Origin: Pantoea conspicua
Lineage (GTDB): Bacteria > Pseudomonadota > Gammaproteobacteria > Enterobacterales > Enterobacteriaceae
DNA: 64,000 nt
Assembly (NCBI RefSeq): GCF_002095315.1
Contig: NZ_MLFN01000003.1
Coordinates: 102,544 to 166,543, forward strand
Direction of reading: 5' to 3'
Each line of letters opens with the position of its first letter. Position 1 is the first letter of the stretch. Made by a program: the position numbers and the translations under genes. Under the pieces are notes generated by a model that saw only the letters and a program-made list of their open reading frames with translations, was not told the origin of the DNA and did not search any database. Below, piece by piece: positions 41,767 through 52,633 of this stretch.

Positions 41767-42768
41767 TTACGCCTGCAACTGATGTACCACGACCCACATC
41801 GGACCCTGTCCGACCGCATAACGTCCCAGCGGCTGTAACAGCCCCTGTGGTTCAGTGATGCGATAGACCTCAATGTGATGGGACTTCTGCCCCGCCGCCA
41901 CCAGATACTGTCCGCTGTGATCGATATTAAAGCCGCGCGGCTGGGTTTCAGTTGGCTGGAAACCTTGCAGCGTCAGCTGTCCGCCATCTTCACTGACGCT
42001 GAACACCGCCAGCGTGCTGCTGGTGCGGTCACAGGCGTAGAGGAAACGGCCATCCGGCGTCAGATGAATATCTGCGGCCCAGCGGGTCCCGCTGAAATCA
42101 GCCGGCATCATATCCAGCGTCTGCACGCTCTCGACTTCGCCATCCTCATTATCTAACGCCCAGACGTCGACCGTGCTGTCGAGTTCATTGACACAATAAG
42201 CGTAGTGTCCGTTGGGATGGAACTGCATGTGGCGCGGACCGGCACCGTCGACGGTGGTGACCTGCGCCTGTGGGCGTGGCGTCAGCTGGCCGTCGTCACC
42301 CAGCGCAAACAGGCAGATGCGATCCTGTTTCAGCGCCGGTACGTAGAGTGTCTGGTTAGCCAGGTCGATATTGGCCGAGTGGCACCCTTCCAGTCCGTGA
42401 ATCACCTGCAGCGGTGCCTGTGGCACGCCATCCTCGCCAATCGGGCTGACGCTGACGCAGGCGTCATTATAGGAGCCGCAGAACAGGAACTTACCGTTGC
42501 GATCGGTAGAGATATGGGTCGGGCTGCCTGGCAGCGGCGCCTGTCCGGCTTCCGTCAGGGTGCCATCAGCGGCGATGCGGAACGCCAGCACGCGAAAATT
42601 GGGGCGCACGCCGACATAGAGAAATTCGCGGTTCGGACTCACCACCATGGGCTGAACCTGGCCAGCGACATCGGTCACCTGAAGCAGCGTCAGCGCACCC
42701 TCTTCATTCATCTGCCAGACGTGGATCTGCTGGCTCTCGGGACTGGCGGTGTAGACAACTTGTTTCAT
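41767..42768 (-). CDS. pgl: 6-phosphogluconolactonase
   Basis: Beta-propeller lactonase (YbhE type) of the oxidative pentose phosphate pathway, converting 6-phosphogluconolactone to 6-phosphogluconate. 333 residues starting [18 protein letters not shown]; repeated propeller blades such as [37 protein letters not shown] and [22 protein letters not shown] precedes ATG 42768; the longer frame to 42840 is not supported by homology. Confidence 0.96.
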   Translation of the reverse strand: MKQVVYTASPESQQIHVWQMNEEGALTLLQVTDVAGQVQPMVVSPNREFLYVGVRPNFRVLAFRIAADGTLTEAGQAPLPGSPTHISTDRNGKFLFCGSYNDACVSVSPIGEDGVPQAPLQVIHGLEGCHSANIDLANQTLYVPALKQDRICLFALGDDGQLTPRPQAQVTTVDGAGPRHMQFHPNGHYAYCVNELDSTVDVWALDNEDGEVESVQTLDMMPADFSGTRWAADIHLTPDGRFLYACDRTSSTLAVFSVSEDGGQLTLQGFQPTETQPRGFNIDHSGQYLVAAGQKSHHIEVYRITEPQGLLQPLGRYAVGQGPMWVVVHQLQA

Positions 42769-42919
42769 GCATTCTCCTTTTTGGCTGCCTGATGATGATC
42801 TGTGAGTCACTGTAGCGCGTTTTAGCCATGCTGGAATCATTTGTGCCCGGTTTTTTGTCTCGCGACCGCGGTCAGGTGTAGACTTGGGGCTTCGCTACGC
42901 TACCCGAACGGAAGGATTA

Positions 42920-43738
42920 ATGAGCTACCGTGTAATTGCCCTCGACCTCGATGGCACGCTGTTAACACCCGCCAAAACCATTCTGCCGCAGTCTGTCGAG
43001 GCGCTGAAAAAAGCGCGCGAGGCGGGCATTCACGTCGCTATCGTGACCGGACGCCACCACTGCGCCATTCACCCTTTTTATCAGGCGCTGGAACTCGATA
43101 CGCCAGCCATCTGCTGTAACGGCACCTATCTGTATGACTATCAGGCGAAAAAGGTGCTGGCCGCCGATCCGCTCGACACCCAGCTGGCGCTGCAGGTGAT
43201 TGAGATGCTGGATCAGCAGCGGATTCACGGCCTGCTGTATGTCGATGATGCGATGCTCTATCAGACGCCGACCGGTCACGTTACCCGCACACTCAACTGG
43301 GCTGAATCGCTGCCGCCGCACCAGCGCCCGGTGTTCCGGCAGGTGCCCGACCTGGCGCAGGCCGCGCGTGATGCGGATTCAATCTGGAAATTTGCCCTAT
43401 CGCATCCCAACATTCCCGAGCTGCAGCAGTTTGCCAGCAAAGTCGAGGCAGAACTGGGTCTGGCCTGCGAATGGTCGTGGCACGATCAGGTCGATATCGC
43501 CAAAGGCGGCAACAGCAAAGGCAAGCGACTGGCACAGTGGGTGGAATCGCTGGGGCTGAGCATGTCCGATGTGATCGCGTTCGGTGATAACTATAACGAT
43601 CTCAGTATGCTGGAAACCGCCGGTCTGGGCGTGGTGATGGGCAATGCTGATGAAGCGATCAAAGCGCGGGCAAAAAAAGTGATCGGCACTAACCTCGAAA
43701 CCGGTATCGCCGAGACCATTTATCAATACGTGTTGTAA
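42920..43738 (+). CDS. ybhA: HAD-superfamily phosphatase YbhA (pyridoxal phosphatase)
   Basis: Cof-type HAD hydrolase of 272 residues; the E. coli enzyme dephosphorylates pyridoxal phosphate and sugar phosphates. Catalytic motif I DLDGTLL (about residues 9-15), motif II VTGRH, the C2 cap domain in the middle, and motif III/IV GDNYNDLSML. Start at ATG 42920 with GGAAGGA upstream. Its stop is adjacent to the modC stop, tail to tail. Confidence 0.95.
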   Translation: MSYRVIALDLDGTLLTPAKTILPQSVEALKKAREAGIHVAIVTGRHHCAIHPFYQALELDTPAICCNGTYLYDYQAKKVLAADPLDTQLALQVIEMLDQQRIHGLLYVDDAMLYQTPTGHVTRTLNWAESLPPHQRPVFRQVPDLAQAARDADSIWKFALSHPNIPELQQFASKVEAELGLACEWSWHDQVDIAKGGNSKGKRLAQWVESLGLSMSDVIAFGDNYNDLSMLETAGLGVVMGNADEAIKARAKKVIGTNLETGIAETIYQYVL

Positions 43739-44797
43739 TCAGGGCGTCACCGAAACGCTTTTTATCTGGGCATAGAGCCACTGATCTGGCCGAATGCCCA
43801 GCTCATCCCGCGCCCACGGTGTAATGCGCGCCCAGAGTTCACTGATGCCGATGCGCAGCTTCACCTCCACCTGATCGCCTACCTCCACCAGCTCCACCAC
43901 CTGCGCCGGCAGGATATTGCGGATGGAGCTGTTGTGTGGCGGCTGCAGCGCCAGTGAGACATCGGCCGACGCGATACGAATCCGCAGTGGCGTTTTCAGC
44001 GGCTGATTGACCCGGCTGACCCAGATATGCTGATCACCCAGCGACAGGGCGGTCATCGGATAGTCAGGATGCTGCTCCAGGACCTGTACCCGCAACACGC
44101 TGCTCAGCTCGCTGACCGGCAGCCACGGCCGCATCGCGCTACTGCTCCAGACTCGCTCCAGCGGACCAAACGCTTTCACGTTACCGTTATCCAGCACCAG
44201 CACGTTATCCGCCAGATGCAGGATCTCTTCCAGGCTGTGCGAAACGTAGAGCATCGGGATATCCACCTGCTTCGCCAGTTTTTGCAGATAAGGCATCAGC
44301 TCGCGTTTACGCGGCAAATCCAGCGACGCCAGCGGCTCATCCAGCAGCAGCATATCTGGCGCGGTCAGTAACGCCCGGCCAATCGCCACCCGCTGCTTTT
44401 CACCGCCCGACAGCGACAGCGGAAAGCGCGATAGCAATGGCGCCAGACCCAGCAGGGAGACCAGCGTGTCAAACTGCGCTTTCATCGCCGGGGCCATGCC
44501 ATATTGCAGATTGCCGCGCACCCGATAGTGCGGAAACAGCCGCGCATCCTGAAACACATAGCCAATCCGGCGCTTTTCCGGCGGCAGCGAAATCTGCTGT
44601 TCGGCATCAAACAGCACCCGATCGCGCAACTGTATCCGGCCATGCTGTGGCTGCGTCAGCCCGCTGATGGCGTTAATTAACGAGGTTTTACCGGCACCCG
44701 ACACGCCGAAAATGGCAGTGATGCCCTTAGCAGGGATGTGCAGGTCGATGGTCAGCCGATGATCGCCCTGCTGCTGGATAAAATTCAGTGACAGCAT
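43739..44797 (-). CDS. modC: Molybdate ABC transporter ATPase ModC
   Basis: Energises molybdate uptake through ModB. 352 residues: Walker [10 protein letters not shown], signature [16 protein letters not shown], Walker [13 protein letters not shown]-loop SHSLEE, and a C-terminal TOBE/Mop domain (about 290-350) that binds oxyanion. Overlaps modB by one base; last gene of modABC. Confidence 0.97.
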   Translation of the reverse strand: MLSLNFIQQQGDHRLTIDLHIPAKGITAIFGVSGAGKTSLINAISGLTQPQHGRIQLRDRVLFDAEQQISLPPEKRRIGYVFQDARLFPHYRVRGNLQYGMAPAMKAQFDTLVSLLGLAPLLSRFPLSLSGGEKQRVAIGRALLTAPDMLLLDEPLASLDLPRKRELMPYLQKLAKQVDIPMLYVSHSLEEILHLADNVLVLDNGNVKAFGPLERVWSSSAMRPWLPVSELSSVLRVQVLEQHPDYPMTALSLGDQHIWVSRVNQPLKTPLRIRIASADVSLALQPPHNSSIRNILPAQVVELVEVGDQVEVKLRIGISELWARITPWARDELGIRPDQWLYAQIKSVSVTP

Positions 44798-45486
44798 CAG
44801 CTCCCCATCCGCTTACGGCCCAGTCGCGCCAGCCATTCTGACGCCAGTAACGACGCCAGCGCCAGCACAATGGCAATCACACACAGCCGCGCGGCGGCGC
44901 CTTCTGCGCCAGGCGTTTCAATCAGGCTGTACATCGCCAGCGGAATGGTGCGCGTCTCGCCGGGAATATTGGAGACAAAGGTAATGGTGGCCCCGAACTC
45001 TCCCAGCGAGCGGGCGAAGGCCAGCACCGTGCCGACGATGACGCCCGGCAGGGTCAGCGGTAGCGTGATAGTGAAGAATACCCGCCAGCGTCCGGCACCC
45101 AACGTGCGGGCGGCCTGCTCCAGACGGATATCAACCGCCTCCAGCGCCAGGCGAATGGCGCGTACCATCAGTGGAAATGCAATCACCGCTGACGCCAGCG
45201 CTGCACCTCGCCAGCTAAAAGCAAAACTGAAGCCGAACCAGTCGTAGAGTTTTTCACCGATGATGCCGCGTCGCCCCAGGCCGATCAGCAACAGATAGCC
45301 GACCACGACCGGCGGCAGCACCAGCGGCAGATGAATCAGGCTGTCGAGCAGCGCTTTACCGGGGAAGCGGCAACGCACCAGAATCCACGCCATCAGGATG
45401 CCGAACGGCAGGCTGCCCAGCACGGCAATGCCAGAGACTTTCAGGCTGAGCACTACCGCCTGCCATTCGGGATCGCTGAGTATCAT
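44797..45486 (-). CDS. modB: Molybdate ABC transporter permease ModB
   Basis: A 229-residue inner membrane permease with about five helices and the EAA loop ([31 protein letters not shown]). Overlaps modA by 4 bases and modC by 1. Confidence 0.97.
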   Translation of the reverse strand: MILSDPEWQAVVLSLKVSGIAVLGSLPFGILMAWILVRCRFPGKALLDSLIHLPLVLPPVVVGYLLLIGLGRRGIIGEKLYDWFGFSFAFSWRGAALASAVIAFPLMVRAIRLALEAVDIRLEQAARTLGAGRWRVFFTITLPLTLPGVIVGTVLAFARSLGEFGATITFVSNIPGETRTIPLAMYSLIETPGAEGAAARLCVIAIVLALASLLASEWLARLGRKRMGS

Positions 45487-46256
45487 TTCGTCGGTGTGAA
45501 TCCGTAATGTTTAAACACGACCGCCGCTTGCGGTCCTTTCAGGTAGTGATAAAAAGCGTTAACAGCCGCGTTGTCGCGATCTTTAACGATCGCCATCGGA
45601 TATTCCACCGGTTTGTGACTGGAGGCCGGGAATCGTCCCACCACCTGCACCCGATCACTGGCGACCGCATCGGAACCGTACACAATGCCATAAGGTGTCT
45701 CGTTGCGCTCAACCAGCGCCAGCGCCGCCCGCACATTATTTGCCGGTGCCAGCACGGGTTCAACCGTTTGCCAGGCACCGAGTTTCTGTAGCGCCTCTTT
45801 GGCGTAAAGGCCGGCAGGAACATGATCGGGATCGCCCACCGCCAGACGTTCGCCGTGCAGCAGCGTTTTCCAGTCGGTCTGCTGATTCAGCTCAACCTTC
45901 TTCGCCGCCGCGCCGCGCGGCGCGACCAGCACCAGATCGTTGCCCAGCAGAGTGTAACGGCTGGCGGTATTAACGCTATTTTTCGCCACGGCATCATCCA
46001 TCCACTGCTGATCGGCAGAGATAAACAGGTCGGCCGGCGCGCCCTGCTCTATCTGCCGCGCCAGCGTTGAGGAAGAGGCAAACGATGAGACCACCGGGAC
46101 GCCGGTCTCCTGCTGATAGTCACGGGCGATATCCTGCAGAGCGTTGGTTAGCGAGGCAGCAGCAAAGACGGTGACTTTTTCCGCCGCCAGCGCCTGGCCG
46201 TTCAGTGAAAGGGTCACCAGTACGGCGATTCCCCAGCGGTACTGTAGTAAAGACAT
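45483..46256 (-). CDS. modA: Periplasmic molybdate-binding protein ModA
   Basis: A 257-residue substrate-binding protein with a signal peptide (NGQALAAEK) and the ModA signatures VFAAASLTNALQDIA, FASSSTLARQIEQGAPADLFISAD and YGIVYGSDA. First gene of modABC, preceded by a ModE-type operator. Confidence 0.97.
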   Translation of the reverse strand: MSLLQYRWGIAVLVTLSLNGQALAAEKVTVFAAASLTNALQDIARDYQQETGVPVVSSFASSSTLARQIEQGAPADLFISADQQWMDDAVAKNSVNTASRYTLLGNDLVLVAPRGAAAKKVELNQQTDWKTLLHGERLAVGDPDHVPAGLYAKEALQKLGAWQTVEPVLAPANNVRAALALVERNETPYGIVYGSDAVASDRVQVVGRFPASSHKPVEYPMAIVKDRDNAAVNAFYHYLKGPQAAVVFKHYGFTPTK

Positions 46257-46273
46257 TATCTTCTCCGGTTATT

Positions 46274-46297
46274 CGTTGTGTAACGGATAATACAACG
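46274..46297. promoter_or_regulatory. ModE-type operator upstream of modA
   Basis: An inverted repeat CGTTGTG...TACAACG (46274-46280 with 46291-46297) lies 18 bases upstream of the modA start. It resembles the CGTTATAT-type half-sites bound by molybdate-loaded ModE. modE itself is encoded 0.4 kb away. Confidence 0.6.
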
Positions 46298-46378
46298 CCA
46301 GTTCCGGCAGTGTTATTAATTTATCGGCAGTTTTAGCAGAAGGATGAGCAGAAGAGGAGTGGCAGTGGCAGAAAGCAG

Positions 46379-46402
46379 CACGCCCGCGCAAAGGCGGGCG
46401 TG
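46379..46402 (-). terminator. Hairpin after acrZ
   Basis: A 9-bp GC stem (46379-46387 with 46394-46402) lies 9 bases past the acrZ stop on the minus strand. No real T run follows, so it may be a weak terminator. Confidence 0.45.
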
Positions 46403-46410
46403 GCAGAGAA

Positions 46411-46566
46411 TTAATGTTGCGAACGGGCTGAAGATTTTTCGCGATGACCAAATTTTGAGATGACGTTAAACACTTCACCCAGGCCATAGATCATGCCTAA
46501 CATCAGCGCCATGACGATAGGGACCATAATCACAGCTATGGCGAGGCTTTTAAGTAATTCCAGCAT
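46411..46566 (-). CDS. acrZ: AcrZ, small accessory protein of the AcrAB-TolC efflux pump
   Basis: A 51-residue single-span inner membrane protein ([24 protein letters not shown], then IYGLGEVFN) that binds AcrB and tunes drug export. It corresponds to E. coli AcrZ (49 residues) from the ATG at 46566; the frame is open upstream but that part is not conserved. Small gene between modA and modE, as in E. coli. Confidence 0.93.
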   Translation of the reverse strand: MLELLKSLAIAVIMVPIVMALMLGMIYGLGEVFNVISKFGHREKSSARSQH

Positions 46567-46705
46567 GGAGCGTCTCACTCTGCGAACAAAAAAGTGATTG
46601 TAACGGGTCAGCAAAATTTTGCGCAGCCCTTTTCGTGCTTTTACTTTGCTCACGAAACGCCGCTATCATCGCGCAGATACGCCTTAACCCTTTGCCGGAG
46701 TCGCT

Positions 46706-47488
46706 ATGCAAGCCGAACTTTCCCTTCATATTCGTTTACAGCAAAAACTGTTTGCCGATCCGCGCCGCATCGAACTGCTGAAACGCGTGCAGCAAACCGG
46801 TTCAATCAGTCAGGGCGCAAAGCTGGCGGGCATCAGTTACAAAAGTGCCTGGGATGCGATCAATGAGATGAACCAGCTGGCGGATGAGACGCTGGTGGCA
46901 CGCGCCACCGGCGGCAAAGGCGGGGGCGGTGCCACCCTGACGCGCTACGGTGAACGGCTGATTCAGCTGTTTCAGCTGATGGAGCAGATCCAGCAAAAAG
47001 CGTTTGATGCCCTGCAACAGGATGCGCTGCCGCTCGACAGCCTGCTGGCCGCTATCGCCCGCTTCTCTCTGCAGACCAGCGCCCGGAATCAGCTATTTGG
47101 CACAGTGATCAGCAACGACGCGCAGTCCGTGGTACAGCATCTTCGGATCTTGCTGACTGACGGTGTCACCGAACTCCGGGTGGCGCTGACCCAGCGCAGT
47201 GCCGATCGTCTGCAGCTGACTGCCGGCAAAGAGGTGTTGCTGTTGATTAAAGCGCCGTGGATTCGGGTCAGCCGCCAGGCCGCCGACGGCGACAACCAGC
47301 TGGCGGCGACTGTCAGCGCCATAGAGCCCGGCGAACAGTTCAGTGAGCTGCTGATGCAGCTTGCCAGCGGAGAAACCCTGTGCGCGACGCTGAGCAATGT
47401 CGCGTTGCAGCAGCAGAAACTGCAGCCTGGCGACCCGGTCATCGCCCGTTTTGACGCGGAACACGCTATCGTTGCGACCCTGATATGA
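46706..47488 (+). CDS. modE: Molybdate-responsive transcriptional regulator ModE
   Basis: A 260-residue dimeric regulator that represses modABC and activates molybdoenzyme operons when molybdate is bound. N-terminal winged HTH (RVQQTGSISQGAKLAGISYKSAWDAINEMNQLA, about 28-60) and two C-terminal Mop domains with the molybdate-binding TSARNQLFG motif. Divergent from acrZ and modA. Confidence 0.97.
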   Translation: MQAELSLHIRLQQKLFADPRRIELLKRVQQTGSISQGAKLAGISYKSAWDAINEMNQLADETLVARATGGKGGGGATLTRYGERLIQLFQLMEQIQQKAFDALQQDALPLDSLLAAIARFSLQTSARNQLFGTVISNDAQSVVQHLRILLTDGVTELRVALTQRSADRLQLTAGKEVLLLIKAPWIRVSRQAADGDNQLAATVSAIEPGEQFSELLMQLASGETLCATLSNVALQQQKLQPGDPVIARFDAEHAIVATLI

Positions 47489-47564
47489 TTTTCCCCGGCT
47501 GATTTGACTTCATCGCGTCCAGTGGTTACAACACAGTAACACGATGCAAAATATGGAACAGATC

Positions 47565-49037
47565 ATGGCTTCATTGCAGATTTCGCAAGGCACGTTTCGT
47601 CTTAGCGATACCCGGATTTTAACCCTGAATGAGGTTCAGCTTCAGCGTGGCGAGAGCTGGGCCTTTGTTGGCGCCAACGGCAGCGGCAAGTCATCACTGG
47701 CGCGCGTGCTCTCTGGCGAGCTGTCATCGCTGGCGGGTTCGGTCAGCAGTGATTTTCAGCGTCCGACGCGTCTGTCGCTGGAGCAGTTGCAAAAACTGGT
47801 CGCCGATGAGTGGCAGCGCAATAACACTGACCTGCTCAGCGAAGGTGAAGAAGATACTGGCCTGACCGTGGCAGAGGTGATCCAGGCGGAAATGCAGCAG
47901 CCGGAACGCTGTACACAGCTGGCCCGCCAGTTTGGCATCGATCAGTTACTGTCGCGCCGCTTCAAATATCTCTCCACCGGCGAAACCCGCAAGACGCTGC
48001 TCTGCCAGGCGCTGATGCAGCAGCCGGATCTGTTAATTCTGGATGAGCCATTTGACGGGCTGGATGTGGCGTCACGCGCCAGCCTGACCGACACCTTACG
48101 CAGCCTGCAGCAACCCGACTTTACCCTGGTGCTGGTGCTCAACCGCTTTGATGATATTCCTGACTACGTTCAGCAGATCGGGGTTCTGGCGGAGTGTACC
48201 CTCACCCATCTCGGTCCGCGCCAGACCATTTTAGCCGAAGCGCTGGTTGCACAGCTGGCGCACAGTGAACAGCTGCTGGGGATGGCGCTGCCGGAAGCGG
48301 ACGCACCGGATCAGCTGCCATCGCTGGCGGATGATGCGCCGCGCGTGATTCTGCGCAACGGGGTGGTCTCTTATCACGATCGGCCGGTCATCGACGGGCT
48401 GAACTGGCAGGTCAATGCCGGTGAGCACTGGCAGATTACTGGCCCCAACGGCGCCGGTAAATCGACCCTGCTCAGCCTGGTGACCGGCGATCATCCACAA
48501 GGCTATAGCAATGATCTGACTCTGTTTGGGCGCCGGCGCGGCAGTGGTGAAACCATCTGGGAGATCAAGCAGCATATTGGCTATGTCAGCAGCAGCCTGC
48601 ATCTCGATTATCGCGTCAGCGTCAACGTACTGACGGTGCTCCTGTCAGGCTTTTTCGACTCGATTGGACTTTATCAGGCCGCGTCAGACCGTCAGAAGGC
48701 GCTGGCCCGGCAATGGCTGGCACTGCTGGGTATGGACAATGGGCTGGCGGATGCGCCCTTTCACAGCTTGTCGTGGGGACAGCAGCGGCTGGTATTGATT
48801 GCCCGCGCGCTGGTGAAGCATCCGACGCTGCTCATTCTGGATGAGCCGCTGCAGGGACTCGATCCGATCAACCGTCAGCTGGTACGGCGCTTTATCGATG
48901 TGCTGATTGGCGAAGGTCGCACGCAGCTGCTGTTTGTCTCTCATCATGCTGAAGATGCGCCACAGTGCATCACGCACCGTCTGAGTTTTGTTGCCGGTGA
49001 CGGCGGCTATCACTACCCGCAGCAACAGCTGAAGTAA
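47565..49037 (+). CDS. modF: Molybdate-associated ABC ATPase ModF (tandem)
   Basis: A 490-residue soluble protein with two ABC domains in tandem: Walker A GANGSGKSS and GPNGAGKST, Walker B LLILDEPFDGLD and LLILDEPLQGLDP, signatures LSTGETRK and LSWGQQRLVLIARAL. Role is unclear; it follows modE in E. coli too. Start ATG 47565 (MASLQISQGTF) aligns with E. coli; two upstream ATGs exist. Confidence 0.94.
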   Translation: MASLQISQGTFRLSDTRILTLNEVQLQRGESWAFVGANGSGKSSLARVLSGELSSLAGSVSSDFQRPTRLSLEQLQKLVADEWQRNNTDLLSEGEEDTGLTVAEVIQAEMQQPERCTQLARQFGIDQLLSRRFKYLSTGETRKTLLCQALMQQPDLLILDEPFDGLDVASRASLTDTLRSLQQPDFTLVLVLNRFDDIPDYVQQIGVLAECTLTHLGPRQTILAEALVAQLAHSEQLLGMALPEADAPDQLPSLADDAPRVILRNGVVSYHDRPVIDGLNWQVNAGEHWQITGPNGAGKSTLLSLVTGDHPQGYSNDLTLFGRRRGSGETIWEIKQHIGYVSSSLHLDYRVSVNVLTVLLSGFFDSIGLYQAASDRQKALARQWLALLGMDNGLADAPFHSLSWGQQRLVLIARALVKHPTLLILDEPLQGLDPINRQLVRRFIDVLIGEGRTQLLFVSHHAEDAPQCITHRLSFVAGDGGYHYPQQQLK

Positions 49038-49157
49038 ATCGGCCAGACGCCGGTCAGACGGCGTCTGCTTCGCCATCACATGTAACCGCTACCACTTCAC
49101 CCGCGCTTTCCCGCCTGATATTTCATCACAATGCCACGAAATGAGAATATTCAGCTT

Positions 49158-49173
49158 GTGTAAACGATACCAT
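49158..49173. promoter_or_regulatory. GalR/GalS operator of the gal operon
   Basis: GTGTAAACGATACCAT matches the GTGNAANCGNTTNCAC operator and is almost identical to the E. coli external gal operator (OE), together with flanking sequence extending into the promoter. It lies about 90 bases before galT, the first gene. Confidence 0.85.
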
Positions 49174-49262
49174 TTATCCAGACTTGATCACGCTTTCGGG
49201 CGCGCTGATGTGCTACTTTTTACCGATGCCTCTTTGGCTTTTGACGCTTACCAGGATTCAAC

Positions 49263-50306
49263 ATGGAAAAATTTAACCCGGTCGATCACCCGCATCGCCG
49301 TTACAATCCACTGATTGATCAATGGATTCTCGTTTCACCTCATCGGGCTAAACGTCCGTGGCAAGGCGCGCAGGAAACCCCGGCGGTCAATACTTTACCG
49401 GCGCACGATCCCGATTGTTTCCTGTGTGCTGGCAATACCCGCATCACCGGTGACAAAAACCCTGATTATACCGGCACTTATGTCTTTACCAATGACTTTG
49501 CCGCGCTGATGACCGACACGCCGGACGCGCCAGAGAGCGACGATCTGCTGATGCGCTGTGAAAGCGCACGCGGCACCAGCCGGGTGATCTGCTTTTCGCC
49601 GGATCACAGCAAAACCCTGCCGGAGATGTCATTAAGCGCGCTGGAAGAAGTGGTACGCACCTGGCAGGAACAGACCGCCGATCTCGGTCAGCACTATCCG
49701 TGGGTACAGGTGTTCGAAAACAAAGGCGCGGCGATGGGCTGCTCCAATCCTCATCCGCACGGCCAGATTTGGGCCAACAGCTTCCTGCCGAATGAAGCGC
49801 AGCGCGAAGACGATCATCAGCGCGCTTATTTTGCGAAGCATGGTTCACCGATGCTGGTCGATTATCTCGCCCGTGAACAGCAGGATGGTAGCCGCACCGT
49901 GGTCGAGACCGATCACTGGCTGGCGGTGGTGCCCTGGTGGGCGGCGTGGCCGTTCGAAACCCTGCTGTTGCCGAAAGCACACATTCAGCGCCTGACCGAT
50001 CTCAACGAGGCGCAACGCAGCGATCTGGCCAAAGCGATCAAGTTACTGACCAGCCGCTACGATAACCTGTTCCAGTGCTCCTTCCCCTACTCGATGGGCT
50101 GGCACGGCGCGCCGTTCAACGGTGAAGCCAACGATCACTGGCAGTTGCATGCTCACTTCTATCCGCCGCTGCTGCGTTCAGCAACGGTACGTAAATTTAT
50201 GGTTGGCTATGAAATGCTGGCCGAAACCCAACGCGATTTAACGGCGGAACAGGCGGCGGAACGTCTGCGTTCTGTCAGCGATGTTCACTTCCGTGAGGCA
50301 CAATAA
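49263..50306 (+). CDS. galT: Galactose-1-phosphate uridylyltransferase
   Basis: Leloir pathway enzyme exchanging UMP between UDP-glucose and galactose-1-phosphate. 347 residues; [20 protein letters not shown] near the start, CxxC-type CFLCAGN for metal binding, and the active-site [10 protein letters not shown]. In E. coli galE precedes it; here the operator region leads straight into galT. Shares one base with the galK start. Confidence 0.98.
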   Translation: MEKFNPVDHPHRRYNPLIDQWILVSPHRAKRPWQGAQETPAVNTLPAHDPDCFLCAGNTRITGDKNPDYTGTYVFTNDFAALMTDTPDAPESDDLLMRCESARGTSRVICFSPDHSKTLPEMSLSALEEVVRTWQEQTADLGQHYPWVQVFENKGAAMGCSNPHPHGQIWANSFLPNEAQREDDHQRAYFAKHGSPMLVDYLAREQQDGSRTVVETDHWLAVVPWWAAWPFETLLLPKAHIQRLTDLNEAQRSDLAKAIKLLTSRYDNLFQCSFPYSMGWHGAPFNGEANDHWQLHAHFYPPLLRSATVRKFMVGYEMLAETQRDLTAEQAAERLRSVSDVHFREAQ

Positions 50307-51454
50307 TGAGCTTAAAAACCATCACGCAGCAGGTCTTCTCTGACACCTTTGGCTACGCGCCGACCCACACCATTCAGGCACCGGGCCGCGTTAACCTGAT
50401 TGGCGAACATACCGATTATAACGACGGCTTTGTGCTGCCATGCGCCATCGACTATCAGACGGTGATCGCCTGCGCGCGCCGTGACGATCGTCAGATCCGG
50501 GTAGTGGCGGTCGATTACGACAACGCTGAAGACAGCTTCTCGCTGGATGAAGAGATCCGCAGCCTTGAGCAGCCGATGTGGGCCAACTATGTGCGCGGCG
50601 TGGTGAAACACCTGCAGCAGCGCCACGCCGATTTCGGCGGCATCGACATGGTAATCAGCGGCAACGTGCCGCAGGGCGCGGGCCTGAGTTCCTCTGCGTC
50701 GCTGGAAGTGGCGGTCGGCACCGTGGTGCAGCAACTCTACAATCTGCCGCTGGACGGCGCGGCGATTGCGGTCAACGGTCAGGAAGCGGAAAACCAGTTC
50801 GTCGGCTGTAACTGCGGCATCATGGACCAGCTAATCTCGGCGCTGGGTCAGAAAGATCACGCCATGCTGCTCGATTGCCGCACGCTGGGTACCCGCCCGG
50901 TCTCCATGCCGGAAGATATCGCGGTAGTGATCATCAACTCGAACTTCCGCCGTACGCTGGTGGGTAGCGAGTACAACACCCGTCGCCAGCAGTGTGAAAC
51001 CGGTGCACGCTTCTTTAATAAACCGGCGCTGCGTGATGTTGAACTGGCTGAATTTGAAGCCGCACAGTCGCAGCTCGATCCGCAGGTCGCGAAGCGCGTG
51101 CGTCACGTGCTGACGGAAAATGCCCGTACCCTGGAAGCTGCCGATGCGCTGACCCGTGGTGACCTGACACGCATGGGCCAGCTGATGGCGGAATCTCACG
51201 CCTCAATGCGCGATGATTTTGAGATCACCGTGCCGCCGATCGATACGCTGGTGGAGATTGTTAAAGCGCAGATTGGCGAGCGTGGCGGTGTACGTATGAC
51301 CGGCGGCGGCTTTGGCGGCTGTATCGTGGCACTGATGCCGCTCGATCTGGTTGATCAGGTGAAAGCCGCAGTGGCGGAGCAATATGAAGCGCAGACCGGC
51401 ATTAAAGAGACCTTCTACGTTTGTAAAGCCTCAGCGGGAGCTGGCCCATGCTAA
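50306..51454 (+). CDS. galK: Galactokinase
   Basis: Phosphorylates alpha-D-galactose at C1. 382 residues of the GHMP family: galactokinase signature [19 protein letters not shown] (about 28-46), ATP motif [14 protein letters not shown] and the C-terminal [11 protein letters not shown]. Overlaps galM by 7 bases. Confidence 0.98.
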   Translation: MSLKTITQQVFSDTFGYAPTHTIQAPGRVNLIGEHTDYNDGFVLPCAIDYQTVIACARRDDRQIRVVAVDYDNAEDSFSLDEEIRSLEQPMWANYVRGVVKHLQQRHADFGGIDMVISGNVPQGAGLSSSASLEVAVGTVVQQLYNLPLDGAAIAVNGQEAENQFVGCNCGIMDQLISALGQKDHAMLLDCRTLGTRPVSMPEDIAVVIINSNFRRTLVGSEYNTRRQQCETGARFFNKPALRDVELAEFEAAQSQLDPQVAKRVRHVLTENARTLEAADALTRGDLTRMGQLMAESHASMRDDFEITVPPIDTLVEIVKAQIGERGGVRMTGGGFGGCIVALMPLDLVDQVKAAVAEQYEAQTGIKETFYVCKASAGAGPC

Positions 51455-52482
51455 AAGACGTTAATTCTCACGCGCCGGATGGACAGCCGTGGCGCATCAC
51501 CGTGCTGCGCAATGCTAACGGCATGCTGGTGACCTTTATGGACTGGGGCGCAACCTGGCTGTCGGCCCGGGTGCCGATGCAGGATGGCACGGTCCGTGAG
51601 GCGCTGCTCGGCTGCGCCACACCCTCCGATTATCTGCATCAGGATGCCTATCTGGGCGCCACGGTCGGACGCTACGCCAACCGCATCGCCGGGGCGACGC
51701 TGAATAAACTGAACCGGCAGCTGGTGGCCAATCAGGGTCCGCATCAGCTGCACGGCGGCCCGGAAGGGTTTGATAAGCGCCGCTGGCAGATTGTCAGCCA
51801 GTCGGAAACCGAGGTGCACTATCAGCTGGATTCGCCGGATGGCGATCAGGGTTATCCGGGGAATCTGATTGCGGATTTACGCTATCAGCTGGATGACGAT
51901 AACTGCCTGAGCATTCAGTATGAAGCACGCTGCGATCAGGCCTGCCCGGTCAATCTGACCAACCATGCTTACTTTAACCTTGATGCGCATCATGGCGACG
52001 CACGTCAGCATCGCTTACAACTGCACGCCGACAGTTACCTGCCTGTCGACAGCGACGGTATTCCGAATGCGCCACTGAAAGCGGTGGCGGGCACCAGTTT
52101 CGATTTCCGTCAGGCCAAACCGGTGGCGCAGGATTTCCTCGCCGACGACGATCAGCGTGCAGTGAAGGGCTACGACCACGCCTTCCTGCTTAACAGCGCC
52201 GGCGACGCCACTCAGCCCGCGGCTGAACTCTGGTCGGAAGATGGCAAACTGCAGCTTAGCGTCACCACTTCCGCGCCGGCATTGCAGTTTTACTCAGCCA
52301 ACTATCTGGCCGGCACCCGTGCCCGTGAGCAGGAGAGCTATACTGCTTTCCAGGGCATTGCGCTGGAGAGTGAATTTTTACCGGACTCGCCTAATCATGC
52401 GGAATGGCCGCAGCCTGATTGCTGGCTGCAGCCGGGAGATCGCTGGGAATCGGTGACGCGTTATCGCTTCACGCCGCGCTGA
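51448..52482 (+). CDS. galM: Galactose mutarotase (aldose 1-epimerase)
   Basis: Converts beta- to alpha-galactose for GalK. 344 residues; [36 protein letters not shown] (catalytic His) and [14 protein letters not shown] (catalytic Glu) are visible. Last gene of galTKM. Confidence 0.97.
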   Translation: MLKDVNSHAPDGQPWRITVLRNANGMLVTFMDWGATWLSARVPMQDGTVREALLGCATPSDYLHQDAYLGATVGRYANRIAGATLNKLNRQLVANQGPHQLHGGPEGFDKRRWQIVSQSETEVHYQLDSPDGDQGYPGNLIADLRYQLDDDNCLSIQYEARCDQACPVNLTNHAYFNLDAHHGDARQHRLQLHADSYLPVDSDGIPNAPLKAVAGTSFDFRQAKPVAQDFLADDDQRAVKGYDHAFLLNSAGDATQPAAELWSEDGKLQLSVTTSAPALQFYSANYLAGTRAREQESYTAFQGIALESEFLPDSPNHAEWPQPDCWLQPGDRWESVTRYRFTPR

Positions 52483-52633
52483 GTCACCGGCTGAAAAACG
52501 CGCAGTGCGTTGCCGACAGGCTTACGTGCTGCCCGCTTTTCCGTTATGGTATGGCGCAATTGGCTCGTTGAACGGGCTGGCAGCAGCAGGTTTCCATTCT
52601 CACAGAAACATCACAGTATTAAGGAGTTAAGCT

